A stretch of DNA of 64,000 nucleotides from an uncultured Hyphomonadaceae bacterium (GCA_913057945.1 CAJXOF010000001.1:124001-188000); one strand, 5' to 3'; positions 29,029 through 38,701 are shown, counted from the stretch's first letter. Numbers and translations are program-made. Notes: generated by a model from the sequence alone, not told the origin.

Positions 29029-29916
29029 TCAGAACTCGATTTCGGCGCCGACGAGTTCGGGCAGCTGCAGGACGATCAGCAGGTCTCGCATTTCCTGGCG
29101 AGCGGCGACATGGCTCATCGTGAAGGAGACGTTGGAGCCCTTCTCGGTGAGGTCCAGCAGGGTCAGGCCAGCCGGGAACAATTCGCGATAGATCACACGC
29201 TCGGAGAGGCCTGGCGCGAGGCGGAAGCCGATCCGCTTGGAAAGATTGGTCAGGGCTTCTCCGACGCGTTCCTTGTTGCGCGCCGCCAGCGGCGACATGC
29301 GGTTGCGCATCACGATCCAGTCGATCGGACGGCGCGACGTCTGCGCCTTCTTCTTGCGACAGGACCAGACCATTTCGGAGTAGAAGCTTGGGCGCAGCAC
29401 TTCGAGCGTCTGAGGGTTCACATCCCCCAGCAGGTCGAAATCGACGAAGCTGTCATTCAAGGGCGTAATCAGCGTGTCGGCATTCACATGCGCGAGACGC
29501 GAGAGATAGGTGTCGCCCCCCGGACCATCGATGATGATGAAATCGCAGGCTTTCTTCAGGCGCGCCACGCTGCTGAGGAAGCGCTGCGTCTCTTCGGATT
29601 CGGCCTTGTCGAGATCGCGTTCGGTGGAAGCATCCACGCGAACGATTTCCGGCATTGGCAGCTTCGCGCCCGTGGACTGCATCCAGCGGAGACGGTTTTC
29701 CAGATAGCGTGTCAGGCTGCGCTGGCGAACGTCGAGGTCGATGACACCGACCTTCTTGCCCATCCGCATCAACGCGACCGACAAATGCATGGAGACCGTC
29801 GACTTGCCCGCTCCGCCCTTTTCATTGCCCACGACAATGACCCGGGCCTCGCGCTGCTGCGCTGACAGGTCCGGGCCGCTAACCGTTTCGAGCGGGGCGA
29901 ATCCATCAGCGGGCAT
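29029..29916 (-). CDS. mipZ: Division-plane positioning ATPase MipZ
   Basis: 295 residues from the ATG at 29914-29916 (AAGGAG nine bases upstream; a TTG at 29940 is the only alternative). ParA/MinD-family ATPase: deviant Walker A GNEKGGAGKST (about 30-40), VIDLDVRQRS, the IIDGPGGDTYLSR switch segment, TPLNDSFVDFDLLG, and RVIYRELFPAGLTLLDL near the C-terminus, all as in Caulobacter MipZ. It binds ParB at the poles and inhibits FtsZ away from midcell. The 24-residue N-terminal lead before ARVIVVGNEKGG is longer than in Caulobacter. Confidence 0.94.
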   Translation of the reverse strand: MPADGFAPLETVSGPDLSAQQREARVIVVGNEKGGAGKSTVSMHLSVALMRMGKKVGVIDLDVRQRSLTRYLENRLRWMQSTGAKLPMPEIVRVDASTERDLDKAESEETQRFLSSVARLKKACDFIIIDGPGGDTYLSRLAHVNADTLITPLNDSFVDFDLLGDVNPQTLEVLRPSFYSEMVWSCRKKKAQTSRRPIDWIVMRNRMSPLAARNKERVGEALTNLSKRIGFRLAPGLSERVIYRELFPAGLTLLDLTEKGSNVSFTMSHVAARQEMRDLLIVLQLPELVGAEIEF

Positions 29917-29955
29917 TATCGACAACTCCTTGCGGGACAATTTGGTTGGTTAGGC

Positions 29956-30405
29956 TCAGGCGACGTGAGACATCTCGGCGCTGGCAGGCTTGCCGCTGGA
30001 GATGACGTCCATGAAGAGGTCGGCATCTTCGACAGGCATGTCGCCATAATGCGCAGCCATCGGCTCGCCATCGAACAGCACGTCGTCCGACATGATCGGG
30101 CCGAAGGCGGCTTGCATCGGCAGCTCGGCGCTGACTGGTGCGTGGGCTGCAATGTCGGTGAGCAGGCCGCGAAGGCTGGAGAGCGTGTTGGAGACACGGC
30201 CCAGATCGCGCGTGTAAAGCGCCGCGGATTCCGTCACCGGGCTGCCGTCGCGATCAAACATCCATTCGTCAACTGCGTTCGGGTTCAAATATTCCCGGAT
30301 CGGCTCGGGTATGGCCGTTTCAGCAAGCCTGGACTTGCCTGCTGCCAGTCGGAGACCGATAGAAAGTGCGAAGGTTTTAAGCGGAGCGAGAATGCGATGT
30401 GTCAT
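29956..30405 (-). CDS. Hypothetical protein upstream of mipZ
   Basis: 149 residues; not recognised. An amphipathic N-terminus (MTHRILAPLKTFALSIGLRLA) is followed by a PxxIREYLNPN segment and a long acidic C-terminal half rich in Asp/Met with no obvious membrane helix. GGAGGA lies 12 bases before the ATG, slightly far. It precedes mipZ by 39 bases on the same strand, so both probably share the divergent promoter region with panC; a role in division or polarity is only a positional guess. Confidence 0.6.
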   Translation of the reverse strand: MTHRILAPLKTFALSIGLRLAAGKSRLAETAIPEPIREYLNPNAVDEWMFDRDGSPVTESAALYTRDLGRVSNTLSSLRGLLTDIAAHAPVSAELPMQAAFGPIMSDDVLFDGEPMAAHYGDMPVEDADLFMDVISSGKPASAEMSHVA

Positions 30406-30429
30406 AGGTTTGAAATTCCTCCGAATGGG

Positions 30430-30444
30430 TTAACAACGCGTTTA
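30430..30444. promoter_or_regulatory. CtrA-like site in the panC / mipZ-operon divergent region
   Basis: TTAA-N7-TTTA differs by one base from the CtrA consensus TTAA-N7-TTAA. It lies in the 92-base divergent promoter region, upstream of the hypothetical-mipZ pair. One-mismatch sites occur by chance, so this is suggestive only. Confidence 0.3.
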
Positions 30445-30497
30445 CGAAATCCTCTGGCAGGATGTTTTAAACAATCCTCTTACAGGAAGTTTTCATA

Positions 30498-31376
30498 GTG
30501 AATTCCATGACAGGTAAGTTAACGGACGCGGTACGCTCGCGGGCCGAGTTGCAACAACAGATTCGGGCATGGCGCCAAGCCGGTGAAACTATTGGATTTG
30601 TTCCCACAATGGGGGCCCTGCATGGGGGGCATCTGTCGCTTGTGCAGAAGGTCCGCACCAAGGTGACAAAAACGGTCGCCAGCGTCTTCGTGAACCCCAC
30701 ACAATTCGCACCTGGCGAAGATTTCGACACATATCCGCGCGACGAATCGGCCGACCGGGCCAAACTCGATTCGGCGGGCTGCGATCTCGTCTACCTGCCC
30801 ACGGTCGAGGAAATGTATCCCGAAGGCACCCGCACCAATGTGCGCGTCGAGCAGATGTCAGACCTGCTGGACGGGATCTACCGCCCGCACTTCTTCTATG
30901 GCGTCGCGACCGTGGTGGCGCGCCTCTTCCTGCACGTCCAGCCGGATGTCGCGGTGTTCGGGGAGAAGGATTACCAGCAGCTGCAGATCATTCGCCGTAT
31001 GGTGAAGGATCTCGGCTTCCCGATCGAAATACTTGGCGGTGAGACGACCCGTGACGCGGACGGGCTCGCGCAGTCTTCGCGCAACCTCTACCTCTCGGCC
31101 GAACAGCGCCGCGCGGCGGGGGCGATGCAGGCCGCTTTGCACCGGGCCTCGGTCCGCCTGTCGCTCGGCGCCGCGCCGTCAGACGTGCTTGAGGAAGCCA
31201 GGCGCCTGATCATGGCATCCGGGTTCACGGAGATGAACTATGTCAGTCTCGTCGATTCCGATTCCCTGGAAGACCTGCCCGATGCGCCTCTGCCCTTTGG
31301 CACGGTTGCGCGGCTGCTCGGCGCGGCATGGCTCGGCAAGACGCGCCTGATCGACAATATCAGCGTGACGCGGTGA
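30498..31376 (+). CDS. panC: Pantothenate synthetase (pantoate-beta-alanine ligase)
   Basis: 292 residues from a GTG at 30498, which has AGGAAG eight bases upstream; the ATG at 30507 would be 17 bases away. It joins pantoate to beta-alanine with ATP. Seen: FVPTMGALHGGHLSLV (HIGH-like motif), FVNPTQFAPGEDFDTYPR, FGEKDYQQLQ, and the KMSKS-equivalent SSRNLYLS. Its 3' end overlaps hisC on the other strand by 17 bases. Confidence 0.95.
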   Translation: MNSMTGKLTDAVRSRAELQQQIRAWRQAGETIGFVPTMGALHGGHLSLVQKVRTKVTKTVASVFVNPTQFAPGEDFDTYPRDESADRAKLDSAGCDLVYLPTVEEMYPEGTRTNVRVEQMSDLLDGIYRPHFFYGVATVVARLFLHVQPDVAVFGEKDYQQLQIIRRMVKDLGFPIEILGGETTRDADGLAQSSRNLYLSAEQRRAAGAMQAALHRASVRLSLGAAPSDVLEEARRLIMASGFTEMNYVSLVDSDSLEDLPDAPLPFGTVARLLGAAWLGKTRLIDNISVTR

Positions 31377-32451
31377 ACTCTTTCAGGGCGGCCAGCACTG
31401 CCTGATTATCTTCGGCCGAGCCGACGGTGATCCGCAACCGTTCCGGCAGGCCATAGCCGCCGACTGCGCGGACCAGGATGTTGCGGGCCTTGAGGAAGTC
31501 GTTTGCCGCCGTAGCGCGCTCTGAGGAGCCGAACTCCGGCAGCACGAAGTTCGCGTCGCTGTGCGGGGTCGCAAGGCCCATCGCGTTCAGGGCCACGGTC
31601 ATGCGGGCCCGCCAGTCGGTATTATGCTCCCGGCTTTTCGTCAGGAATTCGGTATCCTGAATGCTGGCCATGCCGGCAGCCACAGCCAGGCCATTCACAT
31701 TGAAGGGTCCGCGAATACGCTGATAGGTCTCGGCGATCTCAGCGGGCATGTAGCCCCAGCCAAGACGCAGGGCGGCAAGCCCATGAATCTTGGAGAAGGT
31801 GCGCATCATCACCGTATTGGCTTTCCGGTCCACGAGATCCCGAATCTTCGCTTCGTACTCCGGACTGACATATTCGGCATAGGCGCCGTCGACCACGAAC
31901 AGGACGTGCGGCGGCAGGCTGTCCTGCAGCTGCTCCAGCGCCTCGACGGGCAGCATCGTGCCGGTCGGATTGTTCGGATTGGCGAGGAACAGGATTTTCG
32001 TCTGCTCCGATACCGCGCCGAGGATGGCGTTCACACCAGCGGTCAGACCGGTTTCAGGTACGGTCACCGGCGTCGCCCCATGCGACAGGGCTGAGACGCG
32101 ATACATGGAAAAGGCATGCTCGGTGAACAGGATTTCGTCGCCCGGCCCGGCATAGCTCTGGGTCAGCAAATGGATGATTTCGTCCGACCCGGCCGAGACC
32201 ACCACACGGCTCGAATCGGCAATGCCGACCGCCTCGGCAATTGTTTCCCGCAATGCCCGGTATTCCGGATCAGGATAGACATGCACCTCGCCCGCCACGG
32301 CTTTCATCGCTTCGACCGCTTTGGGGCTTGGCCCGAACGGGTTCTCGTTGGAGGCCAGCATGATCGCGGAGCCGCTCGCGCCGGCGAGCTTGCCACCGGG
32401 CACATAGGGCTTTGTCTGGGTGATATGCGAGAGGGGGGTAATCTTGGTCAT
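31360..32451 (-). CDS. hisC: Histidinol-phosphate aminotransferase
   Basis: 363 residues, a fold-type I PLP enzyme. It transaminates imidazole acetol phosphate in histidine synthesis and often serves aromatic amino acids too. Seen: ASNENPFGPSP N-terminus, NPNNPTGT, VDGAYAEY, and the PLP lysine in RTFSKIHGLAALRLGW. lacI-1 ends 52 bases upstream on the same strand, but no functional link is implied. No clear Shine-Dalgarno before the ATG. Confidence 0.93.
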   Translation of the reverse strand: MTKITPLSHITQTKPYVPGGKLAGASGSAIMLASNENPFGPSPKAVEAMKAVAGEVHVYPDPEYRALRETIAEAVGIADSSRVVVSAGSDEIIHLLTQSYAGPGDEILFTEHAFSMYRVSALSHGATPVTVPETGLTAGVNAILGAVSEQTKILFLANPNNPTGTMLPVEALEQLQDSLPPHVLFVVDGAYAEYVSPEYEAKIRDLVDRKANTVMMRTFSKIHGLAALRLGWGYMPAEIAETYQRIRGPFNVNGLAVAAGMASIQDTEFLTKSREHNTDWRARMTVALNAMGLATPHSDANFVLPEFGSSERATAANDFLKARNILVRAVGGYGLPERLRITVGSAEDNQAVLAALKEFTASR

Positions 32452-32503
32452 CGCCGCGCGACTTACACGAAAGCGACGGGCTGGGAAACTCGCGATTTGT
32501 GGG

Positions 32504-33547
32504 TCAGCCCTGCGGCGCGGCGGTCGATTCCCGCAGCATCAGCTTGTAATCGAGCAGCTTGTGCCGGGGCGCTTCGCCTCCGGGCGCGGACTCTTCCAGC
32601 AACATGCTGACCGCTTCGGCGGCAAGTTCCCGGCTCGGTTGGTAGATGGTCGTCAGGGACGGGCTGATCGTCGTAGCGAGTGGCGTGTCATCGAAGCCAA
32701 CCACGGAGAGATCCTTGGGCACATTGATCTGGCCGCGATAGGCAGCGGCCAGCACGCCGGCGGCCATGTCGTCATTGCTGGCAAAAATGGCGGTGGGCCG
32801 GTCCTCCAGCGACAGCAGCGTTTCGGCACATGAAACGCCGGAATCAAACGCGAAATCGCCGCTCTGCACGAGGTCCGGGTCGAGGGGGATGCCCTCCTCT
32901 TCCAGGGCCTGCCGGTAGCCGGCGAAACGCCTGACCGCCTGCGCATGGAAATCGGCCCCCTTGATGAAGCCGATGCGCCGATGGCCGAGACCGATCAGGT
33001 ATTCGGTCATTTCCCGCGCGGCGGCAGCGTCGTCGATGGCGACATCCTGACCATGATCCACGTCTTCGGCCGGCGCGATGCGAACGAAGGGGATGCCCCG
33101 GTTCTGGAGTTCGGAAATCAGCTTCTCATCATCAGACAGCGGCGGCGTCAGGATAGCGCCCGCCAGCTTGGTCTCGGCCCGCAGGGCCAGTAGCGAGGGA
33201 TGATTGTCGCTGCAATCCTCGGTGATGAGGCTGTAGCCATAGGCCTGGCAGCGTTGCAGGGCGCCGAGTTGGACTTCGCCGATATAGTTGCGCGACGGGT
33301 TGGCGTAGAACAGGCAGATGATGTGGCTGTGACGGGCCCGCAGATTCCGCGCATTGTGATTGGTGCGATAGTTGAGCGTCTTGACCGCGTCGAGCACTTT
33401 TACACGGGTTTCTTCCCGTACATTGGTCTCGCCATTCAGCACCCGGCTGACGGTCTTGAAGGACACGCCTGCCTCGCGCGCCACGTCGATGATCGTGGCG
33501 GGCCGGACATGTCCGGAAGTCCTGTGCGTTTTCAGCCCGTCAGTCAT
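32504..33547 (-). CDS. LacI-family transcriptional regulator, probable xylose operon repressor
   Basis: 347 residues: N-terminal helix-turn-helix (ATIIDVAREAGVSFKTVSRVLNG-type segment, about 17-40), hinge helix near RNLRARHS, and a periplasmic-binding-protein-like sensor domain. GAGGAG lies five bases before the ATG. It follows xylB and xylA on the same strand, so it is probably the local sugar-responsive repressor and may be co-transcribed with them. The sugar it senses is inferred from context. Confidence 0.88.
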   Translation of the reverse strand: MTDGLKTHRTSGHVRPATIIDVAREAGVSFKTVSRVLNGETNVREETRVKVLDAVKTLNYRTNHNARNLRARHSHIICLFYANPSRNYIGEVQLGALQRCQAYGYSLITEDCSDNHPSLLALRAETKLAGAILTPPLSDDEKLISELQNRGIPFVRIAPAEDVDHGQDVAIDDAAAAREMTEYLIGLGHRRIGFIKGADFHAQAVRRFAGYRQALEEEGIPLDPDLVQSGDFAFDSGVSCAETLLSLEDRPTAIFASNDDMAAGVLAAAYRGQINVPKDLSVVGFDDTPLATTISPSLTTIYQPSRELAAEAVSMLLEESAPGGEAPRHKLLDYKLMLRESTAAPQG

Positions 33548-33672
33548 CGCGGCTCCTCAATTGGAACCCTCAGGAGCAAGCCCATCGCGCAGCAGAAATC
33601 CACCGCCAGCAAGTTCGTCCGCTCATAGGGGTATAGCGGACAAACTTAGCTTCTTTTTCCTCACAGTGACAA

Positions 33673-33707
33673 GGCCTTGCCAGCGTTCAATACGCGCCGG
33701 CAAGGCC
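33673..33707 (-). terminator. Hairpin between xylA and the LacI gene
   Basis: Perfect arms GGCCTTGCC and GGCAAGGCC enclose an inner GCGT/ACGC stem, just downstream of the xylA stop. The minus-strand 3' side is TTGTCACTG, a weak T tract, so it may only partly terminate and set a lower level for the repressor gene. Confidence 0.5.
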
Positions 33708-33721
33708 TGCCGCTGTCCGGT

Positions 33722-35068
33722 TTACTTCAGGCTGCGGTTCACCAGGTTTTCCAGCATTTCCTGGCGACCACTGATGTGGGACGGGTTCACGCCCGATTCG
33801 GCAGCCTTGTTGGCGATGGTTTCGAGGCTCGCGCCTTCCGACAGCATCATCTTGCCGAGGTCGGAATTCTCCCAGCCAGCATACCGCGCCGTCTTGAGCT
33901 TGGCGATCTCGCCCTTCTCAAGGATGTCGGCTGCCGACAGCAGCGCACGGGCCAGGGCGTCGACCCCGCCGACATGAGCGTAGAACAGGTCCTCGACCGT
34001 GCTCGACTGACGGCGCACCTTGGCGTCGAAGTTGAAGCCGCCGGTGTCGAGGCCGCCGGATGGCAGCAATTCGATCAGGGCCAGCGTGATGTCGCGGGTG
34101 TCGAGATTGAACTGGTCGGTATCCCAGCCATTCTGGTAGTTGCCGCAATTGATGTCGATCGAGCCCATGATGCCGAGCGACACTGCTGTGGCGATCTCGT
34201 GAGCGAAGCTGTGGCCTGCCAGCGTGGCGTGGTTCGGCTCGATGTTGACCTGGACTTCGTCTTCAAGGCCGAAGCGCTTCAGGAAGCCGTAGACGGTCGC
34301 GGAGTCGAAATCATACTGGTGATACATCGGCTCGTGCGGCTTCGGCTCGATCAGGATTTTTCCTTCGAAGCCGATCTTGTGCTTGTGGTCGACGACCATT
34401 GCGAGGAAGCGGCCAAAATTGCCGAGCTCGCGGTCGAGATCCGTGTTCAGCAGCGTGTCATAGCCTTCACGGCCGCCCCAGAGCACATAATTTTCGCCGC
34501 CAAGCGCCTGCGTCACTTCCATACAGTCGCGGATCTGGCGGACGGCCACCGCGGCGACTTCCGGGTTCGGATTGGTCAGGCCGCCAGCGCCGAAGCGCGG
34601 ATTGCTGAACAAATTGGCCGTGCCCCAGAGCAGCTTGATGCCGGTCGCTTCCTGATAGGCTGCGAGACGGTCGGCCTGTCGCTTCAGATTGTTCGACAGG
34701 TCGTCCGGTGTCGGAGAATCCTCGGTCACGTCCACATCGTGGAAGCAATAGTAAGGCAGGCCGAGCTTGCTGAAGAATTCGAACGCTGCGGCCATCTTCG
34801 CATCGGCTGCGGCGCGGTCATTTGCGGCGCCATGCCAGGGGCGGTTGAACGTGCCGCCACCGAAGACGTCAAAACCGTCCCAGCAGAAGGTATGCCAATA
34901 GCAGACGGCCATGCGCAGATGGTCTTCCATCCGCTTGCCCATGACCATCTGGTCCTTGTTGTAGTAACGATAAGCCAGCGGATTATCGCTGTCTGGTCCC
35001 TCAAACTTGATCGGGTCAATGTTCTTGAAGACGGGATCGCCGCCTACCTTGATCTGTCCGTCAGCCAT
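33722..35068 (-). CDS. xylA: Xylose isomerase
   Basis: 448 residues, a group II xylose isomerase. It converts D-xylose to D-xylulose with two divalent metals in a TIM barrel. Seen: catalytic His in YYCFHDVDVTED, the metal/substrate motif ILIEPKPHEPM, the NIEPNHATLAGHSF segment and the SIDINCGN strand. GAGGAG precedes the ATG by ten bases. Its presence with xylB shows the isomerase route, not the Weimberg route best known from Caulobacter. Confidence 0.97.
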   Translation of the reverse strand: MADGQIKVGGDPVFKNIDPIKFEGPDSDNPLAYRYYNKDQMVMGKRMEDHLRMAVCYWHTFCWDGFDVFGGGTFNRPWHGAANDRAAADAKMAAAFEFFSKLGLPYYCFHDVDVTEDSPTPDDLSNNLKRQADRLAAYQEATGIKLLWGTANLFSNPRFGAGGLTNPNPEVAAVAVRQIRDCMEVTQALGGENYVLWGGREGYDTLLNTDLDRELGNFGRFLAMVVDHKHKIGFEGKILIEPKPHEPMYHQYDFDSATVYGFLKRFGLEDEVQVNIEPNHATLAGHSFAHEIATAVSLGIMGSIDINCGNYQNGWDTDQFNLDTRDITLALIELLPSGGLDTGGFNFDAKVRRQSSTVEDLFYAHVGGVDALARALLSAADILEKGEIAKLKTARYAGWENSDLGKMMLSEGASLETIANKAAESGVNPSHISGRQEMLENLVNRSLK

Positions 35069-35082
35069 GTCTCTATTTCTCC

Positions 35083-36528
35083 TCAGAACGCATCTTTCAG
35101 CATACGGTACAATGTACCAAATTTCTCATATTTGGGGGCCAGCCGGTCGCTGTCGCTTTCCTTCGGCTCAACAATCTGAAGCACTTCCGGTGCCTCGAAC
35201 ATTTCATCGACCGAGCCGCCCATCACGGCGTAGCGGGCCAGCCGCGCGGCGCCATAGGCCGGACCTGTGGCCGCGCCATCGCGGTAGACCATCGGGCGGT
35301 CCAGAACGGCGGCCAGGATACGGCCCCAATAGGTCGACTGGGCCCCGCCGCCGATGACGGAAATCGAATGCACATCCACGCCGGACTCCACGAGCGCGCG
35401 GAAGCCATCCGCCATGCCGAAGGCCACACCTTCGAGCACAGCCTGGCCGATCTGCGCCGGGCCGGAATCATGGGTCAGACCGAACAGGACACCCGACGCA
35501 TGGGGATTATTGTGAGGCGTGCGTTCGCCAGACAGATAGGGGAGGAAGAGTTCAGGCCCGCTAAGGCCTGCCTCTGCCTGTGCGAGCCGCACGAGCTCAC
35601 CTGCGTCGGATGTCCCGGTCAGTTTGACGGCCCAGTCGAGGCAGCTGGCTGCGCTCAACATGACCGACATAAGGTGCCACCGGTCCGGCAAGGCATGACA
35701 GAAGGCATGCGCCGCAGAATCCGGATTGGAGCGGAACGTATTGCCCGCCACGAAAATCACGCCGGACGTGCCAAGCGACAGGAGCGCTTCGCCCTCATCA
35801 ATCACACCAACCCCGGCTGCGCCCGCTGCATTGTCGCCGCCGCCGGCCACGACCGGCACGCGGTCCATGCCCCAGGCTTCGGCCGCTTCCTGGCGCAGCA
35901 CGCCGGTCACTTCATGACCCTCATAGAGCTTCGGCATGTGATCGACGGTCAGGCCGCAGGCCGCGAGCAATTCTTCCGACCAGCTCCGCGCGGCGACGTC
36001 CATCCAGAGTGTGCCGGACGAATCCGACATGTCGGACGCCAGGTCGCCGGTCATGCGCAGGCGCACATAATCCTTTGGCAGGAGCACTTTGTGCACCTTG
36101 TCGAATGCCTCCGGCTCGTGCCGGCGCACCCATTCAAGCTTGGGCGCGGTAAAGCCGGGCATGACGAGATTGCCGCCCTTGGACACGAAAGCGGGTGTGC
36201 TCTCTTGCAGGTCGCGGCATTCTTCGAAGCTGCGCCCATCATTCCAGAGAATGGCAGGACGGATCGAGGCGAGCGACTTGTCGAGCAGGGTCGCGCCATG
36301 CATCTGGCCGGACAGGCCGACAGCCTTCACCTGATGCCGACGATTCACGTCCAGTTTGGCGACGGCCATGTTCGTGGCGGTCCACCAATCGGACGGATTT
36401 TGTTCGGACCAGAGGGGTTTGGGACGCGAGATCGGGAGTTCCGCCTGGCTGACTTCAACCTGGCGGCCTGCCTCATCAATCAGCGCTGCCTTTACGCTGG
36501 ATGTGCCTATGTCGATCCCTAGAAACAC
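35083..36528 (-). CDS. xylB: Xylulokinase
   Basis: 481 residues, FGGY carbohydrate kinase. MFLGIDIGTSSVKAALID at the N-terminus is the phosphate-1 motif; VGLSGQMHGATLLD and ILWNDGRS are substrate segments; LSLGTSGVIFVAG is phosphate-2; GGGAQSTYWGRILA the C-terminal signature. GTG start with GGAGG ten bases upstream. It phosphorylates xylulose for the pentose phosphate pathway. 14 bases separate it from xylA. First gene of the minus-strand xyl operon, with an operator 48-67 bases upstream. Confidence 0.96.
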   Translation of the reverse strand: MFLGIDIGTSSVKAALIDEAGRQVEVSQAELPISRPKPLWSEQNPSDWWTATNMAVAKLDVNRRHQVKAVGLSGQMHGATLLDKSLASIRPAILWNDGRSFEECRDLQESTPAFVSKGGNLVMPGFTAPKLEWVRRHEPEAFDKVHKVLLPKDYVRLRMTGDLASDMSDSSGTLWMDVAARSWSEELLAACGLTVDHMPKLYEGHEVTGVLRQEAAEAWGMDRVPVVAGGGDNAAGAAGVGVIDEGEALLSLGTSGVIFVAGNTFRSNPDSAAHAFCHALPDRWHLMSVMLSAASCLDWAVKLTGTSDAGELVRLAQAEAGLSGPELFLPYLSGERTPHNNPHASGVLFGLTHDSGPAQIGQAVLEGVAFGMADGFRALVESGVDVHSISVIGGGAQSTYWGRILAAVLDRPMVYRDGAATGPAYGAARLARYAVMGGSVDEMFEAPEVLQIVEPKESDSDRLAPKYEKFGTLYRMLKDAF

Positions 36529-36575
36529 GTTCCGAATGTCCTCCCTGGCAGCCCGTCTGAGTGCGGCTGTCCACT

Positions 36576-36595
36576 AAATGATACCGCTATCATTT
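36576..36595. promoter_or_regulatory. LacI-type operator upstream of xylB
   Basis: Perfect inverted repeat AAATGATA-CCGC-TATCATTT with 8-base arms and the central CG and TGATAnCGnTATCA pattern of LacI/GalR operators. It lies 48 bases upstream of the xylB GTG, where it would cover the xylBA promoter. Confidence 0.7.
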
Positions 36596-36697
36596 CACCT
36601 TTGCCATCGCAAGAGCGGAATATCAACTTGGCGAAACGCGGCAGATCCGCCCCTGCCGCAACGTCAAGGCCCGGCGAAAGGAGTGATCCAGCTTTTC

Positions 36698-36713
36698 ATG
36701 TTAGCGTTAGCAT
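36698..36713. promoter_or_regulatory. LacI-type operator upstream of the aldose epimerase
   Basis: ATGTTAGCGTTAGCAT has half-sites matching at six of eight positions around a central CG. It sits 40 bases before the epimerase start and about 110 bases from the perfect operator, a spacing that could allow looping by a tetramer or independent control of the two divergent units. Confidence 0.5.
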
Positions 36714-36752
36714 GCTTTGTAGCCAACACTTGCGGATAAGGGAGATCGGGGT

Positions 36753-37640
36753 TTGGCCGATTCAACTGCGCTGTCGCGCCTCATACTCGAAACCAAGGCC
36801 ATGAAGCTGACCTTGCTGCCCGACCTCGGCGGCAGTGTGGGCGGTTTGACCTACAAGACCCGGGATATTCTCCGCCCTTTGCCGCGCACTGCAGATGAAA
36901 GCCCGCTGCAGACTGGGGGCTTCCCCCTATTCCCGTTCTCAGGCCGGATTTCCGAAGGCCGCTTTGCCTGGAATGGCCACGCTGTGTCCCTCGCGCCGAA
37001 CTTCCTGCCGGAACCGCACGCCATTCATGGCCAGGCCTGGCATGCGGCCTGGCAGGTGGCAGAGCATGGCAGCGATCATGCGCGGCTGGTGTTTGACTAC
37101 AGGCCCGGCGACTGGCCGTGGGTCTATCGCGCGGAACAGGATTTCACCCTGCGGGACGACGGACTGGACCTGATGCTTCGCCTGACCAATCAGGGCGAAG
37201 CCCCCATGCCCGCCGGGCTTGGGTGGCACCCCTATTTCCCCCGCATGGATGCGCGCGTGAAAGTGCCCGTCGACCGGGTCTGGATGTCGGATGAGGGCAT
37301 GATCCCCGACAGGCTGGACGTACCGGCCGGCGGCGCGGATGTGTCGGACTGGCGCATCGTCGATGAACTCGACCTGGACAATGCCTTCACCGTGTCAGAC
37401 CGGATCAGCTGCATCGAATGGCCCAGCCGGAATCTGCGCGTTGAAATGGTCTCGGACGCCGTGCTCGGCCACATGGTGATCTACACGCCAAAAGGACAGG
37501 ATTTTTTCTGCGTCGAACCCGTCAGCCACGCGCCCGACGCGGTAAACAGCCAGCACCCGGCCGACCTGACAGGGCTGCACAGCCTTGCGCCCGGTGAAAC
37601 GCTGTCGGCCCGGATCAGCCTGACCCTTCGCGAGACCTGA
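36753..37640 (+). CDS. Aldose 1-epimerase (mutarotase)
   Basis: 295 residues, galactose mutarotase-like beta-sandwich. The GLGWHPYFPR segment carries the conserved His, and FCVEPVSHAPDA carries the late conserved Glu region. It interconverts sugar anomers, here plausibly xylose for XylA. TTG start with GGGAGA seven bases upstream; no nearby ATG keeps the N-terminus except Met17. It is divergent from xylB and ends 11 bases from the convergent second LacI gene. Confidence 0.85.
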   Translation: MADSTALSRLILETKAMKLTLLPDLGGSVGGLTYKTRDILRPLPRTADESPLQTGGFPLFPFSGRISEGRFAWNGHAVSLAPNFLPEPHAIHGQAWHAAWQVAEHGSDHARLVFDYRPGDWPWVYRAEQDFTLRDDGLDLMLRLTNQGEAPMPAGLGWHPYFPRMDARVKVPVDRVWMSDEGMIPDRLDVPAGGADVSDWRIVDELDLDNAFTVSDRISCIEWPSRNLRVEMVSDAVLGHMVIYTPKGQDFFCVEPVSHAPDAVNSQHPADLTGLHSLAPGETLSARISLTLRET

Positions 37641-37651
37641 GGCCTCTGGCT

Positions 37652-38701
37652 TCAGACCTTGATGACGGAATCGCGTTCGATGATCGCGACGTCCAATACG
37701 GGGTTCAGATCGCCCGCTTCGCCCTCTTCCTGTGTGATGAAGGATGCCAGCAAATCAACTGACTGGTAGCCCATTTCAGCGATCGGCTGGCGGACCGTGG
37801 TCAGCTGCGGCCAGATCGCGCTGGCGATGGGCGTGTCATCATACCCGACCACGGAAATGTCTTCCGGCACGCGCTTTCCATGACGGAAAGCCGACGCGAT
37901 GACGCCCGCGGCCATGTCATCATTGCTGGCAAAGATGGCCGTCGGCAGGTCTGCGAGATCCAGCATCTTGTCAGCCGCTTCCATGCCGCTCCGATAGGTG
38001 AACCGGCCGCGCCGGACAAGATTCGGGTCAATGTCGAGGCCATGTTCCTTCATCGCCAGCTGGAATCCGCTATAGCGGCGATGCGAAGATATCTGGTCTT
38101 CGGCGCCGATCACGAAGCCGATCCGGGTATGGCCATGAGCGATCAGGTATTCCGTCATGCGCTTGGCGGCGGCTTCATCGTCGATGGCGAGGCTTGTGCC
38201 GGATTCCGGCTGGGTGCGCGGCGCGATCAGCACGCAGGGGATGCCCGCCTCCTCCAGCTTGGAAAGCAGGAGGTCGTCTTCGCTGAGCGGCGGCACGACG
38301 AGAATGCCGTCCAGGCCAGCGCCGCTGACGCGGCCGACAAGCTCGTCCACATCGGAAGGGTCCTGATAGGAGGAGAAGTCTTCGAGCACCAGATGGTGCC
38401 CTGCTTCCCGGCAGCGGTTCATCGCGCCGATCAGCAATTCGCTGAGATAGGAGTTGCTGGGATTGTTGAAGATCATGCCGATGAACAGCGAACTGCCGCC
38501 GGCAAGGCTGCGAGCCAGCAGGTTCGGGCGATACTTCAACTCCCGGATGGCGTCCTCGACACGGGCCCGGGTGGTTTCGCGCACCACGTCCCGGCGGTTC
38601 AGAACGCGCGAAACCGTCATTTGAGACACGCCGGCAAGTTCGGCAACTTCCTTGATCGTCGCGTGTTGGCGCCGTCCAGTTTTTGTAATTTTTTCGGCCA
38701 T
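37652..38701 (-). CDS. LacI-family transcriptional regulator 2
   Basis: 349 residues. [22 protein letters not shown] (about 14-32), hinge near [12 protein letters not shown], then the sugar-binding domain. It is about as long as the first LacI protein and similar in layout, but diverges in the recognition helix (SQMTVSR versus SFKTVSR), so the two probably read different operators. It lies between the epimerase and the GH43 gene and may control the glycosidases. Weak Shine-Dalgarno. Confidence 0.88.
   Translation of the reverse strand: MAEKITKTGRRQHATIKEVAELAGVSQMTVSRVLNRRDVVRETTRARVEDAIRELKYRPNLLARSLAGGSSLFIGMIFNNPSNSYLSELLIGAMNRCREAGHHLVLEDFSSYQDPSDVDELVGRVSGAGLDGILVVPPLSEDDLLLSKLEEAGIPCVLIAPRTQPESGTSLAIDDEAAAKRMTEYLIAHGHTRIGFVIGAEDQISSHRRYSGFQLAMKEHGLDIDPNLVRRGRFTYRSGMEAADKMLDLADLPTAIFASNDDMAAGVIASAFRHGKRVPEDISVVGYDDTPIASAIWPQLTTVRQPIAEMGYQSVDLLASFITQEEGEAGDLNPVLDVAIIERDSVIKV

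Noticed and set aside
33610..33650. LacI-type operator before the first LacI gene
   Set aside because: The TATAGCGGACA region has the right flavour but its halves are not inverted repeats.
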